34,207 bases of DNA from UBA652 sp964598235 (GTDB lineage Bacteria > Pseudomonadota > Gammaproteobacteria > Nitrosococcales > Methylophagaceae): contig CAZRAY010000017.1 of assembly GCA_964598235.1 (NCBI GenBank), positions 1 to 34,207 of the forward strand, read 5' to 3'. A model generated the notes under the pieces. It did no database searches. It was not told the origin of the DNA and saw nothing but the letters and a program-made list of their open reading frames with translations. Each line of letters starts with the position of its first letter. Position 1 is the stretch's first letter. Both the position numbers and the translations under genes were made by a program. Of this stretch, positions 7,106 through 17,600 are shown in pieces.

Positions 7106-8497
7106 TTAGGGCTTTATAACGAAATTATTTAAGGTTGTTTCATCAAATTCTTCAGGCCGATATTTAAGATAGGCGACCTTTTCTTCAGCGACGACGATGA
7201 CATCTTTGATGCCTGCTATAGAGAGAAGCTGGCCAGCGATATTATCGGCATTATCAGCTGTGAGGGTGAGGGTGGGCAAGCTGAGAATACGGCTGCTGAG
7301 ATGAACAGGCTGCTTCATAGGCAAGAGGAATATTGCCCATGTGAGGGTGATGATCCCGCCGAAGGTGAAGATACCGACTACGCCCCAATAGGTGTAAAGC
7401 GCGCCACCGAGGATCCCGCCGAGGAAGGCGCCGATAAATTGCGCGCTGGAATAGACGCCCATTGCCGTACCTTTATTGGCGAGCGGACTGAGTTTGCTCA
7501 TGAGCGAGGGTAGGCTGGCTTCTAGGATATTAAAGGCGGTGAAGAATAACCAAAGGAAGAAGAGCAAGCTGGCGATGCTGGTGGGCAGCACAGCCCAGCC
7601 GAGTTGGGCAATACTGAGCATGATAACGGCACCAATGAATATGGGTTTCATCTTTCGACGTTTTTCGGCGATGATGATAAAGGGCACCATGCTAATAAAG
7701 GCGATGAGTAATACAGGCAGATAGGCGAGCCCATGTTTGGCTTTGGCGAGGCCGGCAAAATCTTGTAGGGCAATCGGCAGAGCAAAGAAGCTGAGAGTGA
7801 GTAATAAGTGGAGCACGAGGATACTGACAACGAGCCTTCTCATATCTGGATGGCGCAAGACGTGGCCAATTTGTTGGGGAACGGGTTTAAGGTCGCGATG
7901 TGCGCTGGCGCGAATGGGTGTAGGCACCCAGAGATGGAGTACGGCGATACCGATGAGCGCTAAGACGGCGGTGAACCAGAAGATACCAGAAAGCCCAATC
8001 CAGTGGGCGAGCGAGGCGCCGGCGGCGAGGGCAATGGAGAAGGAGAGACCAATGCTGATACCAATGCTGGCCATGGCCTTGGTGCGATGTTCATCGCGGG
8101 TGAGATCGGCGGTGAGCGCCATAATGGCGGCAGCAATAGCGCCGCTACCTTGCAATAAGCGACCGGCGATAACGAGGTAGATATTATCGGCTAGGGCGGC
8201 AACGATACTGCCCGCGGCGAAGAGCAAGAGGCCGAAGGTGATCACGCGTTTACGGCCAATGCGATCGGAGAGCATGCCAAAGGGAATTTGTAATAAGGCC
8301 TGGGTAAGCCCATAAGCACCAATGGCGAGGCCGATCAGCATGGGGGTGGCATGTTCATATTGTCCTGCATTGAGCGTAAATACGGGAAAGATCATAAATA
8401 ACCCGAGCATGCGGAAGCCAAAGATGGCAGATAGGCCTGCAATGCTGCGTTTTTCTAATGGCGTCATTTGATTATTTGTATTTTGGTTTTGCGTCAT
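7106..8497 (-). CDS. YajR-like MFS transporter with C-terminal ferredoxin-like domain
   Basis: A 463-residue major-facilitator protein. MFS motif A is seen as GMLSDRIGRKRV near residues 74-85, and RLLQGSGAIAAAIMALTADL belongs to the first half. About 12 membrane segments end near residue 395. A soluble C-terminal extension of about 60 residues follows (LTADNADNIAGQLLSIAGIK, then DVIVVAEEKVAYLKY). This is the small ferredoxin-like domain seen in Escherichia coli YajR (454 residues). The substrate is unknown. It is divergent from uvrA with 49 nt between the starts, the arrangement found in Pseudomonas and relatives, where ssb follows this gene. Here a UDG-like gene follows it after 2 nt. No strong ribosome site precedes the ATG at 8497. 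Confidence 0.85.
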   Translation of the reverse strand: MTQNQNTNNQMTPLEKRSIAGLSAIFGFRMLGLFMIFPVFTLNAGQYEHATPMLIGLAIGAYGLTQALLQIPFGMLSDRIGRKRVITFGLLLFAAGSIVAALADNIYLVIAGRLLQGSGAIAAAIMALTADLTRDEHRTKAMASIGISIGLSFSIALAAGASLAHWIGLSGIFWFTAVLALIGIAVLHLWVPTPIRASAHRDLKPVPQQIGHVLRHPDMRRLVVSILVLHLLLTLSFFALPIALQDFAGLAKAKHGLAYLPVLLIAFISMVPFIIIAEKRRKMKPIFIGAVIMLSIAQLGWAVLPTSIASLLFFLWLFFTAFNILEASLPSLMSKLSPLANKGTAMGVYSSAQFIGAFLGGILGGALYTYWGVVGIFTFGGIITLTWAIFLLPMKQPVHLSSRILSLPTLTLTADNADNIAGQLLSIAGIKDVIVVAEEKVAYLKYRPEEFDETTLNNFVIKP

Positions 8498-8546
8498 TGT
8501 CTATTCAGGGTTATAGTTATCTGTTGGATCTTACTACGGATGTTCG

Positions 8547-11366
8547 ATGAAAAGTATTAGTATTCGCGGTGCACGCACCCATAACTTGAAAAATATTGAT
8601 GTGGATTTACCGCGTGATTCGCTGATCGTAATTACGGGCCTGTCTGGGTCTGGTAAGTCCTCACTTGCGTTTGACACCTTATATGCCGAGGGACAGCGGC
8701 GTTACGTTGAATCATTATCTGCCTATGCGAGACAGTTTTTGTCGATAATGGAAAAGCCGGACGTGGATCATATAGAAGGCTTATCGCCGGCCATTTCAAT
8801 CGAACAAAAATCCACATCACATAATCCACGCTCAACGGTAGGCACGATTACCGAAATATATGATTATTTGCGCTTGTTATTTGCGCGTGCAGGAGAACCG
8901 CGTTGCCCAACACATCATGAGGCTTTAGCGGCACAAACGGTAAGCCAGATGGTAGACTTGGTGTTGGCAATGCCAGAAGGTCAGCGGATGATGCTGCTGG
9001 CGCCTGTGGTGCAAGCACGCAAGGGCGAACACAAAGATGTGTTCCGTAATTTACGGGCGCAAGGCTTTGTGCGCGCACGGGTGAATGGCGATATTATTGA
9101 ACTCGACCAGCCACCTGAGTTGGCATTACGCAAAAAACATACTATTGAAGCGGTGGTTGATCGCTTCAAAGTACGCTCTGATATGCAGCAACGTTTGGCA
9201 GAATCATTTGAGACGGCGCTGCAATTATCAGACGGTATTTCTGTTGTTGTGAATATGGATGATGCGAAGGATGAAACGCTTTTTTCATCTCATTTTTCGT
9301 GTCCCAGTTGTGGCTATTCGATTCCTGAATTAGAGCCGCGGATGTTTTCATTTAATAATCCTGCAGGGGCGTGTGGGAGTTGCGATGGTTTAGGTGTTAA
9401 CCAATTTGTGGATCCAAAACGGGTCGTGGTGCATCCTGAATTGAGCCTAACGGCAGGTGCGGTACGTGGCTGGGATCGCCGTAATGCCTATTATTATCAG
9501 ATGATTAAATCATTGGCAGCGGCCTATGATTTTGATATTGATTTACCGTTTGAAGCCTTGCCAGAGGTGGCTCAGAAAGTGGTATTACTGGGTAGCGGTC
9601 GCAAGGAAATTGATTTCAGCTATATTAGCGAACGCGGCAAGAAGATGACGAGACAGCATACCTTTGAGGGCATTATTCCAAATATTACGCGGCGCTATCA
9701 TGAGACAGAATCAAATAGTGTACGTGAGGAGCTGGCAAAATATCATGCGGTGCGAGAATGCCCTGATTGTGATGGCGCACGGCTAGCATTGCCTTCTCGC
9801 AATGTATTTATTGGTGAAATTAGTTTGCCAGAAGTGAGCAGCTTGCCGATTGGTGAAGCGAAAACATTATTTGAGAATTTAAGCTTGCCCGGCAAGCGCG
9901 GTGAGATTGCCAGCAAGGTGGTAACGGAAATTAATGATCGGCTGACCTTTTTGGTCAATGTGGGATTGGATTATCTCACCTTGGCGCGTAGCGCGGAAAC
10001 CTTATCGGGCGGTGAGGCACAACGGATCCGCCTCGCCAGTCAAATCGGGGCAGGGTTGGTGGGGGTAATGTATATCCTTGATGAACCTTCGATTGGTTTG
10101 CATCAGCGCGATAATGAACGTTTATTGGGCACTTTGACGCGCTTGCGTGATTTGGGCAATACGGTGATTGTAGTAGAGCATGATGAAGATGCAATTCGTG
10201 CAGCGGACTATGTATTAGATATTGGCCCGGGTGCAGGGGTGCATGGGGGTGAAATTGTAGCCCGTGGTACCCCAGAAGATATAATGAGTAGTAAAGACTC
10301 ACTGACGGGGCAATATTTATCAGGTAAAAGACGTATCGCCATACCTAAGAAGCGAAAAATAGCCGATCCCAATCGCCAGATAGAAATAATCGGCGCATCA
10401 GGCAATAATTTGCAACATATTGATGTATCTATTCCGGTGGGCTTGATGACGTGTATTACCGGTGTATCAGGATCTGGAAAATCAACGCTGATTAACGATA
10501 CTTTGTTAAAACAAGTCTCGATGACATTGAATCGGGCATCAGATGAACCCGCATCGCATGATGACATCCGTGGTTTATCGCATCTTGATAAAGTGGTTGC
10601 GATTACTCAAAGTCCAATTGGGCGCACACCCCGTTCAAATCCAGCAACCTATACGGGTTTATTTACCCCCATTCGGGATTTGTTTGCTGGATTACCCGAA
10701 TCTCGCGCACGCGGTTATGGTCCCGGGCGGTTTAGCTTTAATGTTAAGGGTGGCCGTTGTGAAGCTTGTCAGGGTGATGGTTTGATTAAGGTGGAAATGC
10801 ATTTTTTACCTGATATTTATGTGCCATGTGATGTGTGTAAAGGCCAGCGCTATAATCGTGAAACGTTGGATATTCGTTATAAAGGCAAAACGATTACCGA
10901 CGTATTAAATATGACGATTGAGGATGCTTTTGCATTCTTCAAAAATATTCCGTTGGTGGCGAAGAAATTAGAAACCTTGATGGATGTGGGACTCACCTAT
11001 ATTAAGCTGGGCCAAAATGCGACAACGTTATCTGGCGGGGAAGCGCAGCGAGTGAAGCTTTCAAAAGAGCTCTCCAAACGCGATACGGGCAGCACTTTAT
11101 ATGTGCTCGATGAACCCACAACAGGCTTACATTTTTATGATATTGAACAGTTGCTTACCGTATTGCAACACCTACGTGAACGGGGTAATACGATTGTGGT
11201 GATTGAACATAATCTGGATGTGATTAAAACAGCAGATTGGGTTATTGATATGGGGCCAGAAGGCGGTTCGGGCGGTGGACAAGTTGTCGCAACAGGGACA
11301 CCAGAGGCGATCGCTGCTCATTCGGATTCATACACAGGATATTATTTGAAAGCACTATTGCATTAG
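8547..11366 (+). CDS. uvrA: Excinuclease ABC subunit A
   Basis: UvrA, the damage-recognition ATPase of nucleotide excision repair, 939 residues, full length. The first ATPase has Walker A GLSGSGKSS (31-39) and signature LSGGEAQRIRLASQIG. The second has Walker A GVSGSGKST (from residue 639) and signature LSGGEAQRVKLSKEL, followed by LDEPTTGLH. Zinc modules are visible as CPSCGYSIPELEPRMFSF with CGSCDG, and as CEACQGDG with CDVCKGQRYN. The start at 8547 gives the standard MKSISIRGARTHNLKNI opening; GGAT lies just before it. No LexA-type SOS box is visible in the 49-nt divergent gap. The 3' end overlaps the tonB-like gene on the other strand by 4 nt. Confidence 0.98.
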   Translation: MKSISIRGARTHNLKNIDVDLPRDSLIVITGLSGSGKSSLAFDTLYAEGQRRYVESLSAYARQFLSIMEKPDVDHIEGLSPAISIEQKSTSHNPRSTVGTITEIYDYLRLLFARAGEPRCPTHHEALAAQTVSQMVDLVLAMPEGQRMMLLAPVVQARKGEHKDVFRNLRAQGFVRARVNGDIIELDQPPELALRKKHTIEAVVDRFKVRSDMQQRLAESFETALQLSDGISVVVNMDDAKDETLFSSHFSCPSCGYSIPELEPRMFSFNNPAGACGSCDGLGVNQFVDPKRVVVHPELSLTAGAVRGWDRRNAYYYQMIKSLAAAYDFDIDLPFEALPEVAQKVVLLGSGRKEIDFSYISERGKKMTRQHTFEGIIPNITRRYHETESNSVREELAKYHAVRECPDCDGARLALPSRNVFIGEISLPEVSSLPIGEAKTLFENLSLPGKRGEIASKVVTEINDRLTFLVNVGLDYLTLARSAETLSGGEAQRIRLASQIGAGLVGVMYILDEPSIGLHQRDNERLLGTLTRLRDLGNTVIVVEHDEDAIRAADYVLDIGPGAGVHGGEIVARGTPEDIMSSKDSLTGQYLSGKRRIAIPKKRKIADPNRQIEIIGASGNNLQHIDVSIPVGLMTCITGVSGSGKSTLINDTLLKQVSMTLNRASDEPASHDDIRGLSHLDKVVAITQSPIGRTPRSNPATYTGLFTPIRDLFAGLPESRARGYGPGRFSFNVKGGRCEACQGDGLIKVEMHFLPDIYVPCDVCKGQRYNRETLDIRYKGKTITDVLNMTIEDAFAFFKNIPLVAKKLETLMDVGLTYIKLGQNATTLSGGEAQRVKLSKELSKRDTGSTLYVLDEPTTGLHFYDIEQLLTVLQHLRERGNTIVVIEHNLDVIKTADWVIDMGPEGGSGGGQVVATGTPEAIAAHSDSYTGYYLKALLH

Positions 11367-12415
11367 CGTGCTTGCAGCGAGCCAGAAGTATCAAAATTCC
11401 ACGTTCGGATGATGGTAAGCATATCGTAATTTTCGCCCAGTACATTGGCTGGAATCGGGGCATAAGGTGCAGCAAGGTTAACAATTTTAATAGCCGCATT
11501 ATCCAATAAGGCATGCCCTGACGATTGGGAGACCACAATATCACCAACACTCCCATCAGGATGAATATCAACGGATAACATAAGCTTACCACTGATACCT
11601 TGGCGCTTTGCTTCTTGGGGATAATTGATCGTGCCGACCCGCTCAATTTTCTTACGCCAGCCTTCCAGATAGGCTGCAGCTTCATATTTCTTGGCGCTCA
11701 CACTGTTAATAGGCAATTTTCTAGGTCGTTTAGCGAGTGTTGCTGAGAGTGTATTAAGTTTTGATTCAAGTCGTGCAATCTCAAGGGAATTAGCCATTAG
11801 ATTAGCTGCGCTGGGTTTCGCTTTAGGCGGTGTAATAATAGGCGTCGGTTGAACAGGTGCAATAGCAGCCTCAGCGATAATGTCAGGTGTTTCAGGCGTG
11901 GCGACTATTTTGCGCTCTGCTCGTGTGCTAGTGACAGGCGTGATGGGTGGGGGGCTTACTTTGGGTGCGGGGGGGGGTATCACTGGATCAGGCTCTTTAG
12001 AGATGGGTTCTACAGAAGCGATAGGTGAGGTCGCTATTGTTTCAGTCTCATTTGGTTTTTCTGTAGATTTAGTTGATTTTGATGGCTCTGCTGCATCGGC
12101 TATTTTTTGTTGTGGTGCAGGGTTAGGTTCAGGTGACTTCTCTTCTGCTTCGCCACTACCCGCATTATTCGCCTGGGCTAAATAATCTGCTTGTTCAGGT
12201 GGGTTTGGTGTTTGCTCGCGGACAAGTGTAATTTCAATATTGGCTTTGGCTTTATTTTTCGGCGGAGAAGTCACGGCGAAACTAATGCTAAACAGTGCGG
12301 TGATGTGAACCAATAGAGACATAATAAGGACAACAGAAAAAATGGTGTTGTCTTTCAAGCTTTTTGTAAACCGGGTAATAGTGCTCGTTAATTGCATGCG
12401 CTTTAATGTCTTCAT
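11363..12415 (-). CDS. TonB-like energy transducer
   Basis: A 350-residue protein built like TonB. It has a short cytoplasmic N-terminus, one membrane anchor (TIFSVVLIMSLLVHITALF, about residues 24-42), a long Pro/Glu/Lys-rich periplasmic spacer (about 60-200), and a C-terminal TonB domain. The domain is visible as YPQEAKRQGISGKLMLSVDI, then PDGSVGDIVVSQSSGHALLD, ending in a TWNFD strand. TonB couples the proton gradient through ExbB/ExbD to outer-membrane receptors; exbB/exbD and receptors are not in the window. The start overlaps the apbE stop (TAATG), so the two are translationally coupled, and gshB lies upstream in the same unit. A gshB-tonB neighbourhood also occurs in Pseudomonas. Its stop overlaps that of uvrA. 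Confidence 0.88.
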   Translation of the reverse strand: MKTLKRMQLTSTITRFTKSLKDNTIFSVVLIMSLLVHITALFSISFAVTSPPKNKAKANIEITLVREQTPNPPEQADYLAQANNAGSGEAEEKSPEPNPAPQQKIADAAEPSKSTKSTEKPNETETIATSPIASVEPISKEPDPVIPPPAPKVSPPPITPVTSTRAERKIVATPETPDIIAEAAIAPVQPTPIITPPKAKPSAANLMANSLEIARLESKLNTLSATLAKRPRKLPINSVSAKKYEAAAYLEGWRKKIERVGTINYPQEAKRQGISGKLMLSVDIHPDGSVGDIVVSQSSGHALLDNAAIKIVNLAAPYAPIPANVLGENYDMLTIIRTWNFDTSGSLQAR

Positions 12416-13458
12416 TATCGGCTTAGATCCCGAATGATAATGGTTTGTTCTTTTTCAACTAACGCGATGCGGTGTGCCATTGCGGAGCTCATTTCAATAT
12501 TACCGTTAGCCCGTATCACCATCACACTCTTAATACCCATTGCCTGAGCAATTTCGGGCCAATCTTGGCCAGCAACAAATAATGCGGTTGCTGCTGCGTC
12601 TGCTTCGGCAGCATTATCATGTAATACAGTTACGGAACTAGACTCTATTGCAGGTGCCCCCGTCCTAGGGTCAAGAATGTGGGCATAGCGGCTGCCATTA
12701 TATTCAAAAAAACGTTCGTAATCACCAGAGGTAAACACACTTTCTCCCTCTTTTAAGGAAAGCATCGCGATCATGCCATCTTGTTTTGGATGACGGATCC
12801 CAATACGCCATGGACGATTGCCATGCCGACCAATCGCCCGAAGATCACCGCCAATATTCACAATTGCATTGCCGATACCTTGTTCTTTTAAAATATTAAT
12901 TGCAATATCGACAGCATGGCCTTTTGCGAATGCACCAAATCCTAATTTGACCGCAGGGTTATCACACCAGAGCTTGCCATTGTCGAGATAGATATTATTC
13001 ATTGTTGTTTCTGCATCAAGCCATGCTTGGATATCAATAGCGTTGGGCGGCGGATGAGACTCGAACCAATCATCACGATGAAAACCCCAGAGCTCAAAAA
13101 GCTTTCCTGCCGCAGGGTTAAACAAGTTGTTACTTTGTTGGGCGAGTGTTTTAGCTTGTCTAATAAGCGCCTCCACATCGGATTCAATCGGAATAGGCAC
13201 GCCTTCGCGAATGGCATCATTGATTGTGGTGAGTGTGCTTGGTTGCCAAGCATGCCATGTATTATTTATATTGGAAAACCCTGCTTCTAAAGTAGCAACA
13301 GTATTATTCGCTGTTTCTTCATTCACCCCCCAGAGGCTAATATCAATTTCGGTGCCAAAGGCATAAAACTTTGCATGTTGGGCCGGTTGTTCTGGCGGAT
13401 TGCAGGCAATTAGCAAGGATAAGCAAATGAAAAGTGAAAATGTGCGAAAAAATATCAC
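12415..13458 (-). CDS. apbE: FAD:protein FMN transferase (ApbE), lipoprotein
   Basis: A 347-residue ApbE-family protein. The lipoprotein signal ends LLIAC (Cys19). Family motifs are YAFGTEIDISLWG near 32-44, GFGAFAKGHAVDIAINIL, NIGGDLRAIGRHGNRPW, the flavin and metal loop HILDPRTGAP, and EADAAATALFVAG. ApbE attaches FMN covalently to threonine of exported targets such as the NqrB/C and RnfG/D subunits. Those target genes are not in the window. The start is GTG at 13458, one base after the gshB stop, and the end overlaps the start of the tonB-like gene, so it is the middle gene of gshB-apbE-tonB. Length is normal. Confidence 0.93.
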   Translation of the reverse strand: MIFFRTFSLFICLSLLIACNPPEQPAQHAKFYAFGTEIDISLWGVNEETANNTVATLEAGFSNINNTWHAWQPSTLTTINDAIREGVPIPIESDVEALIRQAKTLAQQSNNLFNPAAGKLFELWGFHRDDWFESHPPPNAIDIQAWLDAETTMNNIYLDNGKLWCDNPAVKLGFGAFAKGHAVDIAINILKEQGIGNAIVNIGGDLRAIGRHGNRPWRIGIRHPKQDGMIAMLSLKEGESVFTSGDYERFFEYNGSRYAHILDPRTGAPAIESSSVTVLHDNAAEADAAATALFVAGQDWPEIAQAMGIKSVMVIRANGNIEMSSAMAHRIALVEKEQTIIIRDLSR

Positions 13459-13459
13459 G

Positions 13460-14413
13460 TTATTTTTTCACCAATCGTTGGTCAATGCTGTCCATCAGCT
13501 GGCCTGCAATATCGAGGTTATACAAGCCATCCAACTCTCGGATGCAGGTTGGGCTGGTGACATTGATTTCCGTCAGATAATCGCCAATTACATCGATGCC
13601 AACAAAGAGTAATCCTTTTTGACGCAGGGTGTCGCCCACTTGCTCACAAATCCAACGGTCACGCGCTGTTAATTCTCGTCCCTCAGCTCGTCCACCCGCA
13701 GCCAAATTACCACGAGTTTCCCCCTTCGCCGGAATCCTCGCAAGGGCATAAGGCACCGGCTCACCATCGATTATTAAAATACGTTTATCACCTTCGCTAA
13801 TTTCAGGGATAAAACGTTGTGCCATAATCGTTTTTTGACCATGATCGGTTATGGTTTCAATAACGACATTAGTATTGGGGTCACCCACGGCTAGCCGAAA
13901 GATAGATGCCCCTCCCATGCCATCCAGCGGTTTGAGAATAATATCATGATGCTGCTGTTGAAAGGCACGAATACGGTCGGCATTGGATGACACTAATGTG
14001 GGTGGGCAACATTGTGGGAACCATGAGGTAAATAATTTTTCATTGGCATCGCGTAGGCTTTGCGGTTTATTAACGACTAAAGTACCCGCTGATTCCGCTT
14101 GTTCAAGCAGATAAGTTGCGTAAATATATTCCATATCAAAGGGGGGATCTTTACGCATTAAAATGACATCGAGAGAGGATAAGCTTTGTTCAGATGCCTC
14201 GTCTAGCTGATAATAATTGTTGCTGATATCAGTTACAGATAAAGCCGACATCACCGCGGATACGTCGCCATCATGTAGATAAATGTCAGCCGCTTCCATA
14301 TAGAATAAAGACCAGCCGCGTGCTTGTGCCGCGAGCAGCATCGCGAAACTACTGTCTTTTTTGATATTAATGTTAGCAATAGGATCCATCACGATCCCTA
14401 TTCGCTTAGTCAT
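13460..14413 (-). CDS. gshB: Glutathione synthetase
   Basis: GshB, the second step of glutathione synthesis: ATP-dependent joining of glycine to gamma-glutamylcysteine. From ATG 14413 it has 317 residues and begins MTKRIGIVMDPIANINIKKD, very close to the E. coli enzyme (315 residues). The frame is open for 11 more codons, but GGAAACAAG before this ATG and homology favour it. ATP-grasp motifs are KPLDGMGGASIF and, near the end, GIDVIGDYLTEINVTSP. RGNLAAGGRAEGRELTARD is the substrate loop. It heads the gshB-apbE-tonB unit. Glutathione is also relevant to formaldehyde handling in methylotrophs, but no direct link is seen here. Confidence 0.97.
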   Translation of the reverse strand: MTKRIGIVMDPIANINIKKDSSFAMLLAAQARGWSLFYMEAADIYLHDGDVSAVMSALSVTDISNNYYQLDEASEQSLSSLDVILMRKDPPFDMEYIYATYLLEQAESAGTLVVNKPQSLRDANEKLFTSWFPQCCPPTLVSSNADRIRAFQQQHHDIILKPLDGMGGASIFRLAVGDPNTNVVIETITDHGQKTIMAQRFIPEISEGDKRILIIDGEPVPYALARIPAKGETRGNLAAGGRAEGRELTARDRWICEQVGDTLRQKGLLFVGIDVIGDYLTEINVTSPTCIRELDGLYNLDIAGQLMDSIDQRLVKK

Positions 14414-14562
14414 CTTGTTTCCATCTTTAGCTATCAATATACCCATTATTCTACAGGGTTTTATTTGCCTGTTTCAGCCTCATTATGAGCATATAATACG
14501 GTTCGTGTTGAAATGGAGAATATGCTCAAGGTTGATAAGATATTATTTAGCAATACCACAAT

Positions 14563-14597
14563 AAAAAGGCCCCCTCGGTTTCCCGAGGGGGCCTTTT
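14563..14597 (-). terminator. Strong intrinsic terminator, usable from both sides
   Basis: AAAAAGGCCCCCTCGG, loop TTT, then CCGAGGGGGCCTTTTT gives a 16-bp perfect stem flanked by A and T runs. It starts 19 nt after the stop of the SdrD-like gene (minus strand) and is best read as its terminator. It also insulates the gshB promoter region beyond it. Between it and gshB (14414-14562) there is no gene, only the presumed gshB promoter. Confidence 0.93.
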
Positions 14598-14615
14598 TAT
14601 TTAGCTAGTTAGAGA

Positions 14616-17600
14616 CTAACTTCTTCTTAACCCCCCACTGCGGAAAGAAAAGAGAAGCAATCCCAACATTAACATCAACAACGCCCATTTAGGACTTACT
14701 GGGATATCAGTTGCTGGCGGTGCAATCACAAATCCAAAGTCAACGGATAAGTTATCAGTTGTCTCAACCACCACAGTGGTGCCTGTACCATCATGGCTTT
14801 GGTCATCTCCCGTGGTGTCATTTAACGGGATGTTACCGCCGCCTAATTGGGTAGTGGGTGCATGACCTGGTGGTGGCGTAATCGTCACCGTATAAGTATC
14901 ATTAATAGGCACATCAATACCATAATTACCAGCGCCATCTGTTGTATCGGTATACGTTAACCCGGTTGTGGTAGACGTTGCCGTCACAATTGAACCGACA
15001 ACAGGTGTGGGGGCGCCATTGCTCGCATCCCCATCCCCATCTGTCTCGATCCATACCCGGCTACCAATCACAACGGTTGGTACAAACCCGAAATCAACCG
15101 TCATATTACCGTTCGCATCGGCCGCATCATCGGCATTATCGCCATTGTTAGGAAGCAAGCTTACTTCAGCGCCGCCCGTAGGCTCTGCCCCATCTGCCAG
15201 ATTCACCGTAGCAGAACGGTAAATGCCTGCAGAAGGTGTGGTCGCAATATTAGAATCACCCGGTGCATTACCATCTGCATTCGCCACTTGTATTGATGTT
15301 GGAATAAAGTTAGGAATGCCCGTCATATCGACTTGCACTTGATAATTACCTTCAGGTAAAGTATCAAAGAAATAGCGACCATTACCATCAGTTGGTTGAG
15401 ATGGCACGCCTAGCACAGGATTTCCTGTGGCTGGGTCAATCAACGTCACGATGGCACCGGGGATACCGGCTTCGCCAGCATTCTGTGTGCCGTTATTATC
15501 ATCATCACTCCAAACGACTGAGCCGATGGAGACCAGTGGTGGGGCATAGAAGCCAAAGTCCACCGTCATATTACCATTCGCATCAGCTGCATCATCGGCC
15601 TCATCACCGGCAAGCACGCCGCCATTAGCGGTATTCAATAAGCCACTCACTTCAGCAGCCGCTGTCGGTTCTGCCCCACCTGCCAAGTTTACGGTCGCAG
15701 AACGGTAGATACCAGCTGACGGTGTGGTCGCAATATTAGAATCGCCTGGCGCATTACCATCGGCATTAGCCACTTGCGTTGTTGATGGAATAAAGCCCGT
15801 TGTACCGGTCATATCTACTTGGATTTGGTAATCACCTTCAGGTAAGTTATCAAAGAAGTAACGACCAGTTGCATCGGTTGTTTGCGTTCCAACACTAGGT
15901 ACAGGATTGCCTGTTACTGGGTCAATCAACGTAATAACTGCACCGGCAATACCAGCTTCGCCTGGATCTTGCGTACCGCTGTTATCAAGATCGTTCCAAA
16001 CGATGGAGCCGATTGAGACAACAGGTAAACCAACAAAACCAAAATCTAGTGTATGGTCGTTTTGGCCGGGGTCGCCGGTTGTATAAGCAATGGTAGAAGC
16101 CCCTGCGTTCAATACACCATTATCGCCATCACTATCACGGATATCATCATCTGCTAGAGCCGAGGTTGCATCTTGGGTTGTCGGCGAGTTACCTGCTAAG
16201 TCTGGATCTGCAAGTGGAACACGGATTTCATAATCTGTATTGGGTTCGAGGTTACCAACTGTCATACCAACATTACCGATACCACCGAAGTAGTAATGCC
16301 CTAAGCTATCGGTCACCGTGGTGCCGACGAGGTCATCAAATATGCCATCAGGATCTAATGCGGCATAAAGCTCAACCGTTACATTTTCGATACCTGGTTC
16401 GGCGACATTATTGTTTTGAATGCCGTCGCCATCTGTGTCTATCCACACAAGGTTACCAATTTGGATAGGCGCAGGATCACAGAGTAATTCGATATCGCCT
16501 AAACCTGCACCTTTACCCATAAAACCCGGGATAGCAGCACCAGCGTTAGAAGATTGTCGACCAAAAAAGAGTTCAAAACCATTATTTCTTGAACCATCAC
16601 CATTATCAGACCATAGAATACCACCTGTATTAAATGTAATCGGGTCCATCGCTGTTGACATTACCTCGCCAGAACCGGGTAAAACAGCTAAGCCACCCTG
16701 CGCTATTTCTCGATGATTAGGCGTTTTAATTTCACCACCATAGAACTCGTCTGTAGCCAAAGTTGAGTTCGCGGAAGCGGTTGTAATATTTTCAACAGTG
16801 AACGTGCCATCTCCGTTATTAGTGGTGGTTAAAATATCACCAGCGGAAGCAACTTGGATCCGAGATGTGCCTGTTGTTCCCCAGTTCAATGCACCAAATT
16901 GCAAGCTGGTACGATCCATAAAGCCAAGAATCATATCCCCTTGATCATTAAATTCAATATCCGATAAAACAGGTGTGGCACGTGTGGCCGCAGTTAGATT
17001 TAATGTACCAAATTCACCAGCAGTGTGTGCATCGCGCCATGGGCGCCATGCAGCATTATTTGTTGCACCAGGCGCACCTAATTGGCGTGGGTAATCTAGA
17101 GGGAAATTATTAATCGCAGTTGACCAAGCAGTACCATCATAAGCATAGACATAAGCATCTAAATCTGCGGCAACACCGGCTGCACCTTCAGCAGAACAGA
17201 CCACGCCTAAATACAGCATGTCATCATGGACTTTCAATGCCCAAGGACGATCCGTACCATTATTACAGGCGGGTGTCGGATAAGCAGGCAATGGCACTGC
17301 CGCTGTGGCAGGGTTATTCAAATCAACACTATAAACTGTTTGGTCAGTGAGATTAGTCACATACAAGGTATCATTATCATTAGAAATATCAATATCACCT
17401 AAGCCCACCTTAGCAATTAAAGGGAAAGCGGGTGCGTCATTATTTAACGTTGTAGGTGTGGCACCGGTTAAGCCACGAGCGGCGGTTGTAGGTACGCCAG
17501 TCGCGGTTGCCACGTCGTGTAATAAGGTTGCAGCACCAGGCGCCCCTGCTGGGTCTGAAATACTATAAATAGCACCACCACCATTTGGACCAATGCCCAC

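Noticed and set aside
8498..8546. LexA SOS box in the uvrA/MFS divergent promoter
   Set aside because: One CTGT half is present, but there is no matching ACAG at the right distance on either strand.
14414..14446. Eleven extra N-terminal codons for gshB
   Set aside because: The GshB family begins with the TKRIGIVMDPI strand, and GGAAACAAG before ATG 14413 is a suitable ribosome site.
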